A stretch of 64,000 bases of DNA from Kitasatospora setae KM-6054 (GCF_000269985.1 NC_016109.1:62001-126000); one strand, 5' to 3'; numbered from the stretch's first letter, positions 51,585 through 61,255 are shown. Made by a program: numbers and translations. Notes: generated by a model from the sequence alone, not told the origin.

Positions 51585-54080
51585 ATGAAGGCTGTTGTGA
51601 TGGCGGGCGGTGAGGGGACACGGCTGCGGCCGATGACCTCCGACCTGCCCAAGCCGCTGCTTCCCGTCGCCGACCGTCCCATCATGGAGCACGTGCTGCG
51701 GCTGCTGCGCAGGCACGGCCTGCGCGAGACGGTGGTGACCGTCCAGTTCCTGGCCCCGCTCGTCCAGGAGCAGTTCGGGGACGGCTCCGCGCTCGGGATG
51801 TCACTGACCTACGCGCGGGAGGACAGCCCGCTGGGCACCGCCGGCAGCGTGAAGAACGCCCAGGAGCAGCTGGGCGGCGCCCCGTTCGTCGTCATATCGG
51901 GCGACGCGCTGACCGACATCGACCTCGGCGACCTGATCCGGTTCCACCGGGAGAAGGGCGCCCTGGTCACCGTGTGCCTCACCCGGGTCCCCGACCCGCT
52001 GGAGTTCGGCATCACCATCACCGACGACCAGGGCCGGGTGGAGCGCTTCCTGGAGAAGCCCACCTGGGGGCAGGTGTTCTCGGACACCGTCAACACGGGC
52101 ATCTACGTGATGGAGCCGCAGGTCCTGGACCACGTGGCCGCCGGGGAGAGCGTCGACTGGGCCGGCGACGTGTTCCCCCGGCTGCTGGCGCAGGGCCACC
52201 CGGTGTACGGGTACGTGGCCGAGGGCTACTGGGAGGACGTCGGCACCCACGGCAGCTACCTGAAGGCCCAGGCCGACGTCCTGGAGGGACGCGTGCGGGT
52301 GGACCTGCCCGGCTTCGAGGTCGCCCCCGGCGTGCGGGTGGCCGCCACCGCCCAGGTCGACCCGGCGGCCGTCCTGGAGGGGCCGCTCTACATCGGCGCC
52401 CACGCCCAGGTCGGCGCCGGGGCCCGGCTGGGCCAGCACACGGTGGTCGGCAGCCACGCCGTCATCGAGCAGGGCGCCGTCCTGCAGCGCGCCGTGGTGC
52501 ACCCGCACGCCTACGTCGGCCCGCGCGCCGCCCTGCGCGGCGCGGTCGTGGGGCGCGGCGCCGTCCTGCACAGCGGCACCCGCGTCGAGGAGGGCGCCGT
52601 CCTGGGGTCCGGCTGCGTGCTGGAGGAGGACTCCTGCGTCACGGGGGGCGTCCTCGTCTACCCGGGCAAGAGCGTCGAGGCGGGCACCGTCGTCAGCGAC
52701 TGCCTGATCTGGGACTCCCGCCGCGCGAAGTCCGTGTTCGGCTCCCGCGGCGTGCGCGGCACGCTGAACACCGAGATCACCACCGAACTCGCGGTCCGCC
52801 TGGCCGGCGCGTACGCCACGACCCTGTCCCTGGGCGCCCACGTGGCCATCGCCCGCGACCACGGCACACCCGCGCAGGTCCTGGCACCCGCGATGATCTG
52901 CGCGCTGCGCGCCGCCGGCGTCGGGGTGCGGGACCTGGGGCACGTGCCGCTGCCCGTCGCCCGCCGCGAGAGCGCCGCCGGCTGCGACGGCGCGATCGTG
53001 GTGACCACCACGCCGGGCACGCCCGAGAGCGTCGACATCGTGTTCCTCGGCGCGGACGGCACCGACCTGCCGCAGGGCGCGCAGCGCGCCCTGGACCGCG
53101 TCTTCGGGCGCCGGGAGTACCGGCGGGTGCTGGCCGGGGAGCTGGGCTGCCTGAACACCTCGCCCGCGTCGGTGGAGGACTACGCGCGCGAACTCGCCGA
53201 GCGCGTCGACGTGTCCGCGATCGCCGAACGGCGGCTGAAAGTGGTCGTCGACGCCGCGTGCGGGAGCGCCGCGCTCGTCCTGCCCTCGGTCCTGGGACGC
53301 ATCGGCGTCGAGGCGCTCACCGTCAACAGCGGCCTGATGCCGTCGGCGTGCACGCAGACGGCCTCGGAGCGCGCCGCCGCCATGCGCACCCTGGGCCATC
53401 TGGTCGCCGCCTCCCGCGCGGCGTTCGGCGTGCGCTTCGACTCCGCGGGCGAACGCCTGTGGATCGTCGACGAACTCGGCCGGGAGGTCGGCGACGACGC
53501 CGCGCTGCTGCTGATGGTGCGACTGGTCACGGCCGAACTCGGCGGCGGCACCGTCGCGCTGCCGGTCACCGCCAGCCGGGTCGCGGAGTCCGCGGCCGCC
53601 GCGCACGGGGGACGGATCCGGTGGACCGCCACCGCCCCCGGGGAGCTCGCCCGCCGCGCCGCCCAGGACGCGGCCGTGCTGGCCGCCGACGGCGAGGGCG
53701 CGTTCATCCTGCCGGAGTTCTCCCCGCACGCCGACGGCATCGCCGCGTTCGTACGCCTGGCCGGACTGCTCGCCCGCGACGGCGCGCCGCTGAGCGAACT
53801 CCTCTCGTCACTGCCGCGGGCCCACGTCCGCAGCCGGGACCTGCCCACGGCCTGGCAGGACAAGGGCCAGGTCATGCGGACGGTGGTGGAGGCGGCCAGC
53901 GGACGCGCCATCGACACCACCGACGGAGTACGGGTCCTGGAGGACGACGGACGGTGGGCACTGGTCCTGCCCGACTCCGTCTCCGCCGTCACCCGCCTGT
54001 GGGCCGAAGGCCCCGACCCCGCGTCCGCGGACGCGCTCCTGGACGAATGGTGCGAAGCCGTGGGCCAGCCCATCGCCTGA
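51585..54080 (+). CDS. Nucleotidyltransferase/phosphohexomutase fusion (mannose-1-P guanylyltransferase type)
   Basis: An 831-residue protein. The N-terminal pyrophosphorylase reads MKAVVMAGGEGTRLRPMTSD, LPKPLLPVADRPIMEHVL and YAREDSPLGTAGSVKNAQ, then a left-handed hexapeptide-repeat region (residues about 240-370; VVGSHAVIEQGAVLQRAVVH). The C-terminal half is a mutase-like fold with altered loops: VVTTTPGTPESVDIVF in place of a Ser-loop and DSAGERLWIVDELG in place of DGDxDR. This arrangement is usual in the actinobacterial family annotated mannose-1-phosphate guanyltransferase. It should make an NDP-hexose; the nucleotide and sugar are uncertain. A strong hairpin ends the operon. Confidence 0.9.
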   Translation: MKAVVMAGGEGTRLRPMTSDLPKPLLPVADRPIMEHVLRLLRRHGLRETVVTVQFLAPLVQEQFGDGSALGMSLTYAREDSPLGTAGSVKNAQEQLGGAPFVVISGDALTDIDLGDLIRFHREKGALVTVCLTRVPDPLEFGITITDDQGRVERFLEKPTWGQVFSDTVNTGIYVMEPQVLDHVAAGESVDWAGDVFPRLLAQGHPVYGYVAEGYWEDVGTHGSYLKAQADVLEGRVRVDLPGFEVAPGVRVAATAQVDPAAVLEGPLYIGAHAQVGAGARLGQHTVVGSHAVIEQGAVLQRAVVHPHAYVGPRAALRGAVVGRGAVLHSGTRVEEGAVLGSGCVLEEDSCVTGGVLVYPGKSVEAGTVVSDCLIWDSRRAKSVFGSRGVRGTLNTEITTELAVRLAGAYATTLSLGAHVAIARDHGTPAQVLAPAMICALRAAGVGVRDLGHVPLPVARRESAAGCDGAIVVTTTPGTPESVDIVFLGADGTDLPQGAQRALDRVFGRREYRRVLAGELGCLNTSPASVEDYARELAERVDVSAIAERRLKVVVDAACGSAALVLPSVLGRIGVEALTVNSGLMPSACTQTASERAAAMRTLGHLVAASRAAFGVRFDSAGERLWIVDELGREVGDDAALLLMVRLVTAELGGGTVALPVTASRVAESAAAAHGGRIRWTATAPGELARRAAQDAAVLAADGEGAFILPEFSPHADGIAAFVRLAGLLARDGAPLSELLSSLPRAHVRSRDLPTAWQDKGQVMRTVVEAASGRAIDTTDGVRVLEDDGRWALVLPDSVSAVTRLWAEGPDPASADALLDEWCEAVGQPIA

Positions 54081-54147
54081 CCACCCCCGCATCCCCGCAC
54101 CCCCGCACCCCGCGCCCCGACCGGGCTGCCCGCCGGTCACGGCCGCC

Positions 54148-54204
54148 GACGCGCGGGTGCCCCTCCCCCGGCCCGGCCGGCCACGGAAGGGGCACCCGCG
54201 CGTC
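54148..54204. terminator. Intrinsic terminator after the nucleotidyltransferase fusion
   Basis: Two 17-base arms (GACGCGCGGGTGCCCCT and complement) are perfectly paired around a 23-base loop, about 65 bases past the stop codon. It ends the long rightward operon. Confidence 0.85.
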
Positions 54205-54327
54205 GCCGCGCCCCGCCCCGGACCGGACCGCCCCGGACCGCCGCGGATCCCCACGGACCGCCGCGCCGCCGGGTGCCGGGCCGCCGCAGGCCGCGGCCCC
54301 GCCGCGGCGCGGTCGCGGCGCGGTCGC

Positions 54328-54375
54328 GGCGGGGCCCGGTCGTGGCGGGGCCCGGTCGTGGCGGGGCCCGGTCGT
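54328..54375. repeat. 16-bp tandem repeat beside the DsbA-like stop codon
   Basis: Three copies of GGCGGGGCCCGGTCGT, preceded by a shorter GCGGTCGCGGC-type repeat at 54302-54327, end about 20 bases before the stop codon (54396) of the leftward DsbA-like gene. Confidence 0.8.
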
Positions 54376-54395
54376 GGCGGCGGGGTGGGCGGGGG

Positions 54396-54998
54396 TCAGC
54401 CGGTGCCGGCCTCGGCGGCGCGGCCGATCGCGTCGTCGAGCTGCGCGCGGGAGGGCACGCCGTCGATCCGCCAGGACCCGATGACCACGACGGGCACCAT
54501 CGTGACGCCCGCGCTCGCGCGGGCGGCGGCCTCCGCCTGGCGGTGCAGGCGCGCGTAGCGCGCGGACAGGATCGCCGAGCGGTAGGCCAGGGGGTCCAGG
54601 CCCGCCCGGCGGGCCAGGGCGGTGAGGACGACGGGGTCGGAGATGTCCTGCCAGTCGTGGAAGTAGGCGTGGAAGACGAGGTCGCTGTAGGCGGGTTCGG
54701 CGCCCTGTTCGAGGGCGTACTGGTAGCCCGTGAACGCCATCCGCGCGCGGCGCAGCGGGGTGCCGGGCGGTCCGGGCAGGGGTACGCCGTGCCGGCGGGC
54801 GAGCGGGCGCACCGAGTTCTCCCACACTCCCCGGGGGTACTCCCCCGCTTCCTCGACGCAGTGCGGGTTGACCTCGAAGGGGTGCAGGGTGGTCCTGGTG
54901 TCGGTGCCCGCGCCGGTGACGGCGCGGGCGAGGAGCTGGCGGGTGATCAGGCTGTAGGGGCAGATGTAGTCGAACCAGACGTCGATGTCGACGGTCAC
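54396..54998 (-). CDS. DsbA-family FrnE-like protein, monothiol CPYS (2 of 2)
   Basis: A 200-residue paralogue of the protein at 37914. The active strand is IDVWFDYICPYSLITRQLL with CPYS in place of CPxC, and the cis-Pro region is GVTMVPVVVIGSW. Both share FEVNPHCVEEAG/YELHENGVPP-type loops and a W-E-N-S-V block before the helical insertion. GTG start overlaps the acyltransferase stop codon. Association of each paralogue with an acyltransferase-3 gene suggests a duplicated module. Confidence 0.87.
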   Translation of the reverse strand: MTVDIDVWFDYICPYSLITRQLLARAVTGAGTDTRTTLHPFEVNPHCVEEAGEYPRGVWENSVRPLARRHGVPLPGPPGTPLRRARMAFTGYQYALEQGAEPAYSDLVFHAYFHDWQDISDPVVLTALARRAGLDPLAYRSAILSARYARLHRQAEAAARASAGVTMVPVVVIGSWRIDGVPSRAQLDDAIGRAAEAGTG

Positions 54999-56305
54999 CG
55001 GGTGTCTCCGTGGGTCGGGTCCCCGCTCGCGGGCACCGGTGCCCGCGCCGCCACCGGCGGCGCCGCCACGGGCGGCGGCGGTACGGGTACGGCGGGGGCG
55101 GGCGGCGGTACGGGGGTGTCGGGCGGGGTGTGGCGGGGGGTGGCGAAGCGCCGCATGAGGGGGCGTTCGAAGGCCGTGTGCAGGATCCAGGCCAGCAGCA
55201 GGGTGAGGGCCGCGCTCGCCGCCAGCAGCGCGGCCGCGGCGGGGGTGCTCCAGGCGCGGCCCTCACCGAGGGCGCGGTGGCCGTAGACCTGGACGAGGCG
55301 GTGGGTGAGGTAGAAGGCGAAGGAGAGTTCGCCCAGGCGCAGCATCAGCGGCGCGCGCAGCGGGCGGGCGCGGGGGCCGGCCCTGCGCCTCCCCGCGAGG
55401 GGGGTGGTGGGGGTGGTGGGGGTGGCGGGGGTGGCGGGGGTGCGGGTGTCGGCCGCGGCGGCGGCGGTGATCAGCCAGGTGACGGGGACGAGGGTGACGG
55501 CGGCCAGGCCGTAGTCGAAGGGGGCCCGCAGGGCGAGGGCGTAGGCGCCGGCCAGGGCGAGGGTGGCGGTGGGGGTGCCGGGGCCCTTCCAGCGGCCGGT
55601 GGCGACGATGCGTGCCATCACCATGCCGAGGACGAATTCCAGGGCGCGTACCGGCGGGAAGGCGAAGACGAACCAGTAGTGCTGTTCGGAGACCGGCAGC
55701 CAGGTCATGTGGGGTGTGGCGGGCAGGAGGGCGCCGGCCAGCGGCGGGACGCACAGGACGGCCGCGGTGAGGGCGCCCGCGCAGGGCCACAGGCGCGCGG
55801 GGCGGATCCGGCGCACGGCGGGCAGCAGGGCGGGGAAGGCGAGGTAGAACAGCGCCTCGCAGGCGAGGGACCAGCTGACGGGGTTGACGCCGAGGATGAC
55901 GTCGACGTCCGGGGTCCAGGTCTGGACGAGGAGGAGGTTGCGCAGGACGCCGGGGCGGGGCTGGCCGGCGCGGGCCATCAGGGCGAGGGCGGCGAGGGCG
56001 GTCAGCAGGTGGCTGGGGTAGATCTTGAAGAAGCGCCGGCGCCAGAAGCGGCGGGCGCTGTCGTGGGGGCGGGCGGACCAGGTGAGCAGGAAGCCGCTGA
56101 GGACGAAGAAGAAGGAGACGCCGACCCAGCCGGCCTTGCTGAACAGCTGGGAGAAGCGGGCGCCGGCGTCGGGGTCGCGGAAGGCGTTCTCGTAGGTGGC
56201 GTGGAAGCAGAACACGAGCAGGGCGGCGACGAAGCGCAGGGCGGTCAGGGACGGCAGCCGCCCGGGCGCGCCCGGGCCGGCGAGGTCGGCGCGGGCGGGC
56301 GTCAC
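54995..56305 (-). CDS. Acyltransferase-3 family membrane O-acyltransferase (3 of 3)
   Basis: A 436-residue membrane protein, GTG start. The signature is LPSLTALRFVAALLVFCFHA (catalytic His), GWVGVSFFFVLSGFLLTW, RRFFKIYPSHL, VSWSLACEALFYLAFPAL and FYLTHRLVQVYGHRALGEG. It is closest to the copy at 41851. A Thr/Pro-rich loop (TPATPATPTTPTTP) and a Pro-rich cytoplasmic tail are peculiar to it. GTGA overlaps tie it to the MFS gene upstream and the DsbA-like gene downstream. Confidence 0.92.
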   Translation of the reverse strand: MTPARADLAGPGAPGRLPSLTALRFVAALLVFCFHATYENAFRDPDAGARFSQLFSKAGWVGVSFFFVLSGFLLTWSARPHDSARRFWRRRFFKIYPSHLLTALAALALMARAGQPRPGVLRNLLLVQTWTPDVDVILGVNPVSWSLACEALFYLAFPALLPAVRRIRPARLWPCAGALTAAVLCVPPLAGALLPATPHMTWLPVSEQHYWFVFAFPPVRALEFVLGMVMARIVATGRWKGPGTPTATLALAGAYALALRAPFDYGLAAVTLVPVTWLITAAAAADTRTPATPATPTTPTTPLAGRRRAGPRARPLRAPLMLRLGELSFAFYLTHRLVQVYGHRALGEGRAWSTPAAAALLAASAALTLLLAWILHTAFERPLMRRFATPRHTPPDTPVPPPAPAVPVPPPPVAAPPVAARAPVPASGDPTHGDTR

Positions 56306-57978
56306 CGGGGCCGCCCGGTGCGCGGGGCCGTACCACTGCCGGTGCCCGGGCCGGGGCCGGTGCCGGGGCCGGGGCCGGTGCCGGGGCCGGTGCCGGTGCG
56401 GGTGGGGGTGGGGGTGGGGCGGGGGGCGAGGGCCAGGGCGAGGAGGGCGAGGAGGGTGACGGCGGCCAGGGCGGCGGCGAAGGCGTCCTGGTGGGCGCCG
56501 GCGCCGGTGCGGCCGCCGAGCGCGCGGGAGAACACGAGCGCGGTGACGGTGATGCCCAGGGACATGCCGATCTGGGCGGCGGTCTCCATCGCGCCGGAGA
56601 CGGCCGCGCTGTCGCGGGCGGGGGTGTCGCGCAGGACCGCGGCGAACAGGGGGCTGACGCCGAGGCCCTCGCCGAATCCGATGACGGTCAGGGCCGTCAT
56701 CAGCGTCCAGCGGTCGCCGGCGGTGGCGGGCAGGAGGGTGGCGGCGAGCAGCAGGAGGGTCCCGGCGGCGTTGACGGTGTATCCGATGGCGAGGACGTGG
56801 GCCTGGTAGGGGGGTTTCAGGCGGGGCGCGAGCAGGGACGCGGCGACGAAGGCGCAGGCCAGGGGGGTGAAGGTGAGGGCGGCTTGGAGGGGTGGGTATC
56901 GCAGGCCGTCCTGCAGGAGCAGGGTGAGGGTGAAGAAGAGGCCGGCGTTGCCGGCGAAGAACGCCAGCGCGGTGGCGCCGCCGCGGCGCACGGCGGGGTC
57001 GCGCAGGAGGGCGGGGGGCAGGAGGGGGGTGCCGCCGCGGGCGTGCAGGGCGCGTTCGTGGCGGTGGAAGGCGGCGAGGGCGGGCAGCGACAGGAGGGGC
57101 AGGGTCCAGGTCCAGGCGGGCCGGGCGGGGCCGGTGGCGTGGAGGAGGGGGAGGGTGAGGAGCAGGAGGGCGCAGGTGAGCAGGAGGACGCCGGTGAGGT
57201 CGAGCCTGGCGGGGCGCCGTCGCGGGGTGCGGGGCAGGGTGAACGCGGCGGCGGTGAAAAGCAGGGCGCCGGCGGGGACGTTGACGAGGAAGGCCGTCCG
57301 CCAGGAGAGGCCGAAGGGGTCGGCGGCGAGCAGGACGCCGCCGAGGAGCTGGCCGGTGACGGAGGCCGCGCCGATGGTGGCGCCGAAGGCGGCGAAGGCG
57401 CGGTCGCGGCGGCGGCCGGTGTAGGAGGTCTGGAGGAGGGCGAGGACCTGGGGGTAGAGGACGGCCGCGCCCAGGGCCTGCAGGAGGCGCAGGCCGATGA
57501 GGGCGGTGGCGGAGGTGGCGAGGCCGCAGGCCAGTGACGCGGTGGTGAACAGGGCCAGGCCCGCGAGGAAGGCCCCGCGGTGGCCGTGGAGGTCGCCGAG
57601 GCGTCCGGTGGTGATGAGGAGCAGGCCGTAGGCCAGGACGTATCCGGAGATGACGAGTTCGCTCTGGGTGAGGCCGGTGTGCAGGGAGGTGCGGATGGTG
57701 GGGGCGGCGACGTTGAGGATGAAGGAGTCCATGACGGTCATGAACGCGCCGCCCAGGAGCACGGGCAGCAGCACGCGGCCGCGGGCGGCCCCCGCGCCGT
57801 CCTCGGCGGGGACCGCCGGGGCGCCGCCCTCGGCGGGGTGCCGGACGGCGGGGGCGCCGGGGGCGCCGGGGGCGGCGGGGGCCGGGGCGGGGTGGGGGCC
57901 GGTGGTGGGGGTCCGGGCCGGGGGGCGGGCCGGGGGCGGTTCCTTGACCGCCCTGGTGGCCGCGGGTGTGTCCGCCAC
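56302..57978 (-). CDS. MFS exporter, DHA2 type
   Basis: A 558-residue exporter, GTG start. A 70-residue Pro/Ala-rich cytoplasmic leader precedes helix 1 (LLPVLLGGAFMTVMDSFIL, with the D1 motif). Motif A is TTGRLGDLHGHRGAF and motif C lies at TIGAASVTGQLLGGVLLA. About 14 helices follow, and the C-terminus ends in a Gly-Thr-Gly-Pro repeat (TGPGTGPGPGTGPG). It differs from the duplicated EmrB copies, so the window encodes three kinds of exporter. It heads a three-gene leftward operon with AT3 and DsbA-like. Confidence 0.9.
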   Translation of the reverse strand: MADTPAATRAVKEPPPARPPARTPTTGPHPAPAPAAPGAPGAPAVRHPAEGGAPAVPAEDGAGAARGRVLLPVLLGGAFMTVMDSFILNVAAPTIRTSLHTGLTQSELVISGYVLAYGLLLITTGRLGDLHGHRGAFLAGLALFTTASLACGLATSATALIGLRLLQALGAAVLYPQVLALLQTSYTGRRRDRAFAAFGATIGAASVTGQLLGGVLLAADPFGLSWRTAFLVNVPAGALLFTAAAFTLPRTPRRRPARLDLTGVLLLTCALLLLTLPLLHATGPARPAWTWTLPLLSLPALAAFHRHERALHARGGTPLLPPALLRDPAVRRGGATALAFFAGNAGLFFTLTLLLQDGLRYPPLQAALTFTPLACAFVAASLLAPRLKPPYQAHVLAIGYTVNAAGTLLLLAATLLPATAGDRWTLMTALTVIGFGEGLGVSPLFAAVLRDTPARDSAAVSGAMETAAQIGMSLGITVTALVFSRALGGRTGAGAHQDAFAAALAAVTLLALLALALAPRPTPTPTRTGTGPGTGPGPGTGPGPGTGSGTAPRTGRPR

Positions 57979-58127
57979 GGGATTCTCAGCTCCTCGCAGG
58001 TCCGCCGGAAGGGTGAGCCCTCACCCTCGGGCCCGGGGGGCGCGGGCACAACGGGGACTTGCGCAAGGTGTGCCCGGGTGGGGCGCGCCCCCGGGCGTGG
58101 GGTGTGTCCGGGCGGGGGTGCGCGTGC

Positions 58128-58724
58128 TCAGGTGGGGTTGGCGGACACGCCGCGCAGGACCAGGCGCCAGAGCTGGGCGAGTTGGGCGTCGGCGCTCTGG
58201 TGTTCGGTGTGGGGGACGCGGCAGCGGATGTGCGTCTCGGCGCCGGCGACGAGGTGGGCGACGAGGGCGGCGACGGTGCGCAGGTCGGTGCCGGGGCGCA
58301 GTTCGCCGTCCCGGGCCTGTTCGAGGAGTTCGTCGACGGTGTGTGTCCAGGCCGGGTACCAGGCGGTGGCGGCGGTGGTGGCGGGCATTTCCCGGGTGAG
58401 GCGGGCGGCGGCCCGTACGCTTGCCTCCTTCTCCAGGAGGCGGGCGAGTTCGAGGGTCAGCGCTATGACGCTCTGCAGGGCGGGCGCGGGGTGGGCGGCC
58501 ACGCGTGTGACGACGTCCTGGGTGGCCGAGCGGCCCAGGCGCTGGACGGCGACGGCGAGTTCGCCCTTGGTGCGGAAGTGGAAGGTCAGGGCGCCCATGG
58601 AGATGCCGGCCGTCTCGCTGATGCGGGCGAGGCTGGTGCCTTCGTAGCCGGCGCGGTCGAATTCCACGGCGGCGGCCTTCACCAGGGCGTGCCGGGTGCG
58701 TGCCGCCCGTTCCTGCTTCACCAC
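58128..58724 (-). CDS. TetR-family regulator of the ScbR/ArpA-like group
   Basis: A 198-residue regulator from the GTG-GTG-AAG-CAG at 58724. The HTH reads QERAARTRHALVKAAAVEFD, RAGYEGTSLARISETAGISM, GALTFHFRTKGELAVAVQ. The opening KQERA.RTR and the FHF.(T/S)K block are those of gamma-butyrolactone receptors and pseudo-receptors, so this may be a pseudo-receptor that pairs with the receptor at 63292. The following C-terminal domain ends RCRVPHTEHQSADAQLAQLW. A 500-base divergent region separates it from the transposase-like gene. Confidence 0.88.
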   Translation of the reverse strand: MVKQERAARTRHALVKAAAVEFDRAGYEGTSLARISETAGISMGALTFHFRTKGELAVAVQRLGRSATQDVVTRVAAHPAPALQSVIALTLELARLLEKEASVRAAARLTREMPATTAATAWYPAWTHTVDELLEQARDGELRPGTDLRTVAALVAHLVAGAETHIRCRVPHTEHQSADAQLAQLWRLVLRGVSANPT

Positions 58725-59230
58725 GGTGTGGCTCCCGTCTGCGCGCGCCGGCGGGGGCGGCCCGGGGCGGGCGCGTACGGGAGGAGGGCCCAGGCGGCCG
58801 GGGCGGGGCGCGGTGGCGGGGACGGCGGACGGCGGGGCGAGGACCGGCGGCGGGAGGGCGGCGGAGCGCCGCACACCGGGCGCGCCGGGTGTTCCGGGTG
58901 TTCCGGGTGCGCCGGGTGTTCCGGGTGCGCCGGGTGTTCCGGGTGCGGGGTGCGGGGTGCACATCCGGCCGGTGGTGCGTGTGCGGCCCTCAGATGTGCT
59001 CGTCCCACCACAGATCTCCCCACTGGCCCGCGCGTTCGGTCTGCCGCCCAGCTTTCGACGGCGGGCGGCTGCGGCGCAACGCCGACGTGCGAAAGACGTC
59101 CGGACTTCTCCTGCGGGTCCGGTCGTGGGGCGACTTGGCGAAGTTGTAGCAGGCGGCTCCACCCGATTCAAAAACAAAGCGAACGTTCTCTATTATCTTG
59201 GGAGGAGCCCAGCCGGGGAGGAAACAGAGG
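58725..59230. promoter_or_regulatory. Divergent regulatory region with ARE-like site and CAAGT motif
   Basis: No supported gene. The part 58870-58950 holds 9-bp GGGTGTTCC/GGGTGCGCC repeats. At 59133-59148 CGACTTGGCGAAGTTG is a short palindrome related to the CAACTTGG motif. At 59173-59194 AACAAAGCGAACGTTCTCTA followed by TT is one of three near-identical 22-bp ARE-like sites, 36 bases before the transposase-like start. It is AT-rich compared with surroundings and likely overlaps that promoter. Confidence 0.6.
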
Positions 59231-60430
59231 ATGGCCGAAGACATGTCCCGCGCGGCGGCCGCGCTCGCCCAGTCGCGCCTCAGCGCCTTCACCGAGGAGC
59301 TGTTCGGCCATCTGCCGCGCGCCGACCAGCGCCGCTGGGCCCAGGCGTACCTGCGGGGGCTGCTGGTCACGCCGGGCAAGAAGTCGGTGCGCCGGCTGGC
59401 GTCGGCGGTCTCCGACTCCCCGACGGCCTCCCAGTCGCTGCAGCAGTTCATCAACGCGAGCCCGTGGGACTGGCGCCCCGCGCGCCGGGAGCTGACGCGG
59501 GTGGTCGAGCAGCACGCCCCGACCGAGGCCTGGTCCGTCGCCGCGGCCGTGCTGCCCAAGCGCGGGGACCACTCGTGCGGCGTCCACCGCCGTTTCGTGC
59601 CGTCGGCCGGGCGTACCGTCAACTGCCAGGTGGGGGTGGGGGTGTTCCTGTCCTCGGGCGGGCAGGACGTGCCCGTGGACTGGCGGCTGCTGCTGCCCGA
59701 CCAGTGGGACGACGACGCGGTGCTGCGCGAGCGCACACGCATCCCGCCCGCCGTCCGCCACCGCCCCCTGTGGGCCCACACCCTCGACCTGGTGGACACC
59801 CTCGCCTCCCGCACCTCGCAGGCGCCCGCGCCGGTCGTGGCGGACATGAGCGAGTACCCGGACGCCGGCCGGCTGGTCGAGGGCCTCAGCCGGCGCGGAC
59901 GCGACTTCGTCATCGCCGTGCCGGGCACCCTGCGGGTGGTGCCCGGCGGACTGCGCGCCGCCGCCCCCGACCTCCACGCCCCCCTCAGCGCCCGCCAGCT
60001 GCTGTACCCCTCCGGCACCCGCCACCCGCACACCGCGACGCTCCCCGCCCCCGACCGGCGGCTGCGCAGTGTCCGCATCCTGTCGGGGCTGGCCCGCCTG
60101 CACCTCCCGCGCCAGGACGCCCCCGCCGCGCGGCACACCTACCGGCTGTTCACCCAGTGGCGCCCCGGCGGCGGGCAGCAGCCCGCCCGGATGTGGATCA
60201 CCAACCTCGTGGACCGGCGCATCGACCGGCTGATCGCCCTCTCCCAGCTGCACCGCGGCACGACGACGGCGATGCGCTCCCTGGAGCAGGAGTACGGAAT
60301 GCTCGACTTCGAGGGCCGCTCCTACCCCGGCTGGCACCACCACATGACACTGGTCTCCGCCGCCTACACCTACAACCGCCTCGTCCACCCGGCCCAGCAA
60401 CCGGGCGAGCCGGTACACCAGAGCGCCTGA
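59231..60430 (+). CDS. Domesticated IS701-type transposase-like protein
   Basis: A 399-residue protein related to IS701-family transposases: FTEELFGHLPRADQRRWAQAY, LQQFINASPWDW, SCGVHRRFVPSAGRTVNCQV and LDFEGRSYPGWHHHMTLVSA. In active enzymes the first catalytic Asp lies in DDTGFPKKG; here this is AAAVLPKRG (104-112), so it is lost. The second site (VVADMSEYPD) keeps an Asp at about 205 but has changed surroundings. The third Glu region is kept. No terminal inverted repeats flank it, it has a GGAGG ribosome site and an ARE-like promoter element, so it is likely a co-opted regulator or DNA-binding protein. ATG chosen over an upstream TTG. Confidence 0.85.
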   Translation: MAEDMSRAAAALAQSRLSAFTEELFGHLPRADQRRWAQAYLRGLLVTPGKKSVRRLASAVSDSPTASQSLQQFINASPWDWRPARRELTRVVEQHAPTEAWSVAAAVLPKRGDHSCGVHRRFVPSAGRTVNCQVGVGVFLSSGGQDVPVDWRLLLPDQWDDDAVLRERTRIPPAVRHRPLWAHTLDLVDTLASRTSQAPAPVVADMSEYPDAGRLVEGLSRRGRDFVIAVPGTLRVVPGGLRAAAPDLHAPLSARQLLYPSGTRHPHTATLPAPDRRLRSVRILSGLARLHLPRQDAPAARHTYRLFTQWRPGGGQQPARMWITNLVDRRIDRLIALSQLHRGTTTAMRSLEQEYGMLDFEGRSYPGWHHHMTLVSAAYTYNRLVHPAQQPGEPVHQSA

Positions 60431-61255
60431 ACACCAGAACGCCTGAACGCCCGGACGCCCGGACGCCCGGACATCAGAGCGCCCCGCCCCCGGGGACACC
60501 CCGAAAGCGGCCCCCCGCCCGCGCGGGGGCTCCCCCGACAGCCCCCCGCACGGGAGCCGGACACCGCGCGCCCCGCCACACCCAAAGACGCCCGCACCGC
60601 CGGCACGCACCAGCCCGCCACCCCGCGCGAACCCCGGAACACCCCACACCCGCCACCCCTCCCCCCGAGCCGCCGCGTCCGGACGGCGGGTGCCCGGGCG
60701 TCCGGGCGGCGGGCGGCGGGCGTCCGGGCGTCCCGCACCGAAACAGCGGGCCCCGCACACCCCCCGCGAACCAACCCCCCACCCCCGCACGGACCCCGGC
60801 ATCCCGCACCCACCGCACCGAAAACACCCGCACCCACCGCACCGGGGACGGCCGACACCCTCCGCCCCGCCACCCCTTCCCCCGAGCCGCCGCGTCCGGA
60901 CGGCGGGTGCCCGGGCGTCCGGGCGTCCGGGCGGCGGGCGTCCGGGCGTCCCGCACCGAAACAGCGGGCCCCGCACACCCCCCGCGAACCAACCCCCCAC
61001 CCCCGCACGGACCCCGGCATCCCGCACCCACCGCACCGAAAACACCCGCACCCACCGCACCCACCGGGCCCACCGCACCGGGGACGGCGGACATCCGCAC
61101 CGCCCCCGTCGAGACACCTTGACGGCGGGGCGGCGGTGGCGGCCGCCGGGGCGGCGTCCGGCCCGCACGGGCACGGCCACGGCCACGGCCACGGCAGGAC
61201 GGTGCGAGGCCGGGGCCGCGGGGGCGGGGGCGGGGGCGGTCAGGCGGTCAGGCGG
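60431..61255. repeat. Noncoding repeat region with a 217-bp direct repeat
   Basis: No gene is supported. The transposase-like stop codon lies in an 8-bp array (ACGCCCGG and variants, 60424-60475). Two long copies with a 217-bp period cover about 60660-61100; anchors are GAGCCGCCGCGTCCGGACGG at 60667 and 60884. Each copy holds internal CGTCCGGGCG-type repeats. At 61238-61269 an 8-bp GGTCAGGC repeat, four units, contains the stop codon of the leftward epimerase gene. Confidence 0.85.

Noticed and set aside
51585..54080. Altered mutase loops in the nucleotidyltransferase fusion as a novelty
   Set aside because: Similar loop changes are usual in this actinobacterial fusion family, unlike the stand-alone mutase-like protein at 27514.
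59231..60430. Active insertion sequence
   Set aside because: First catalytic Asp is missing, no flanking inverted repeats are visible and the gene has its own regulated-looking promoter.
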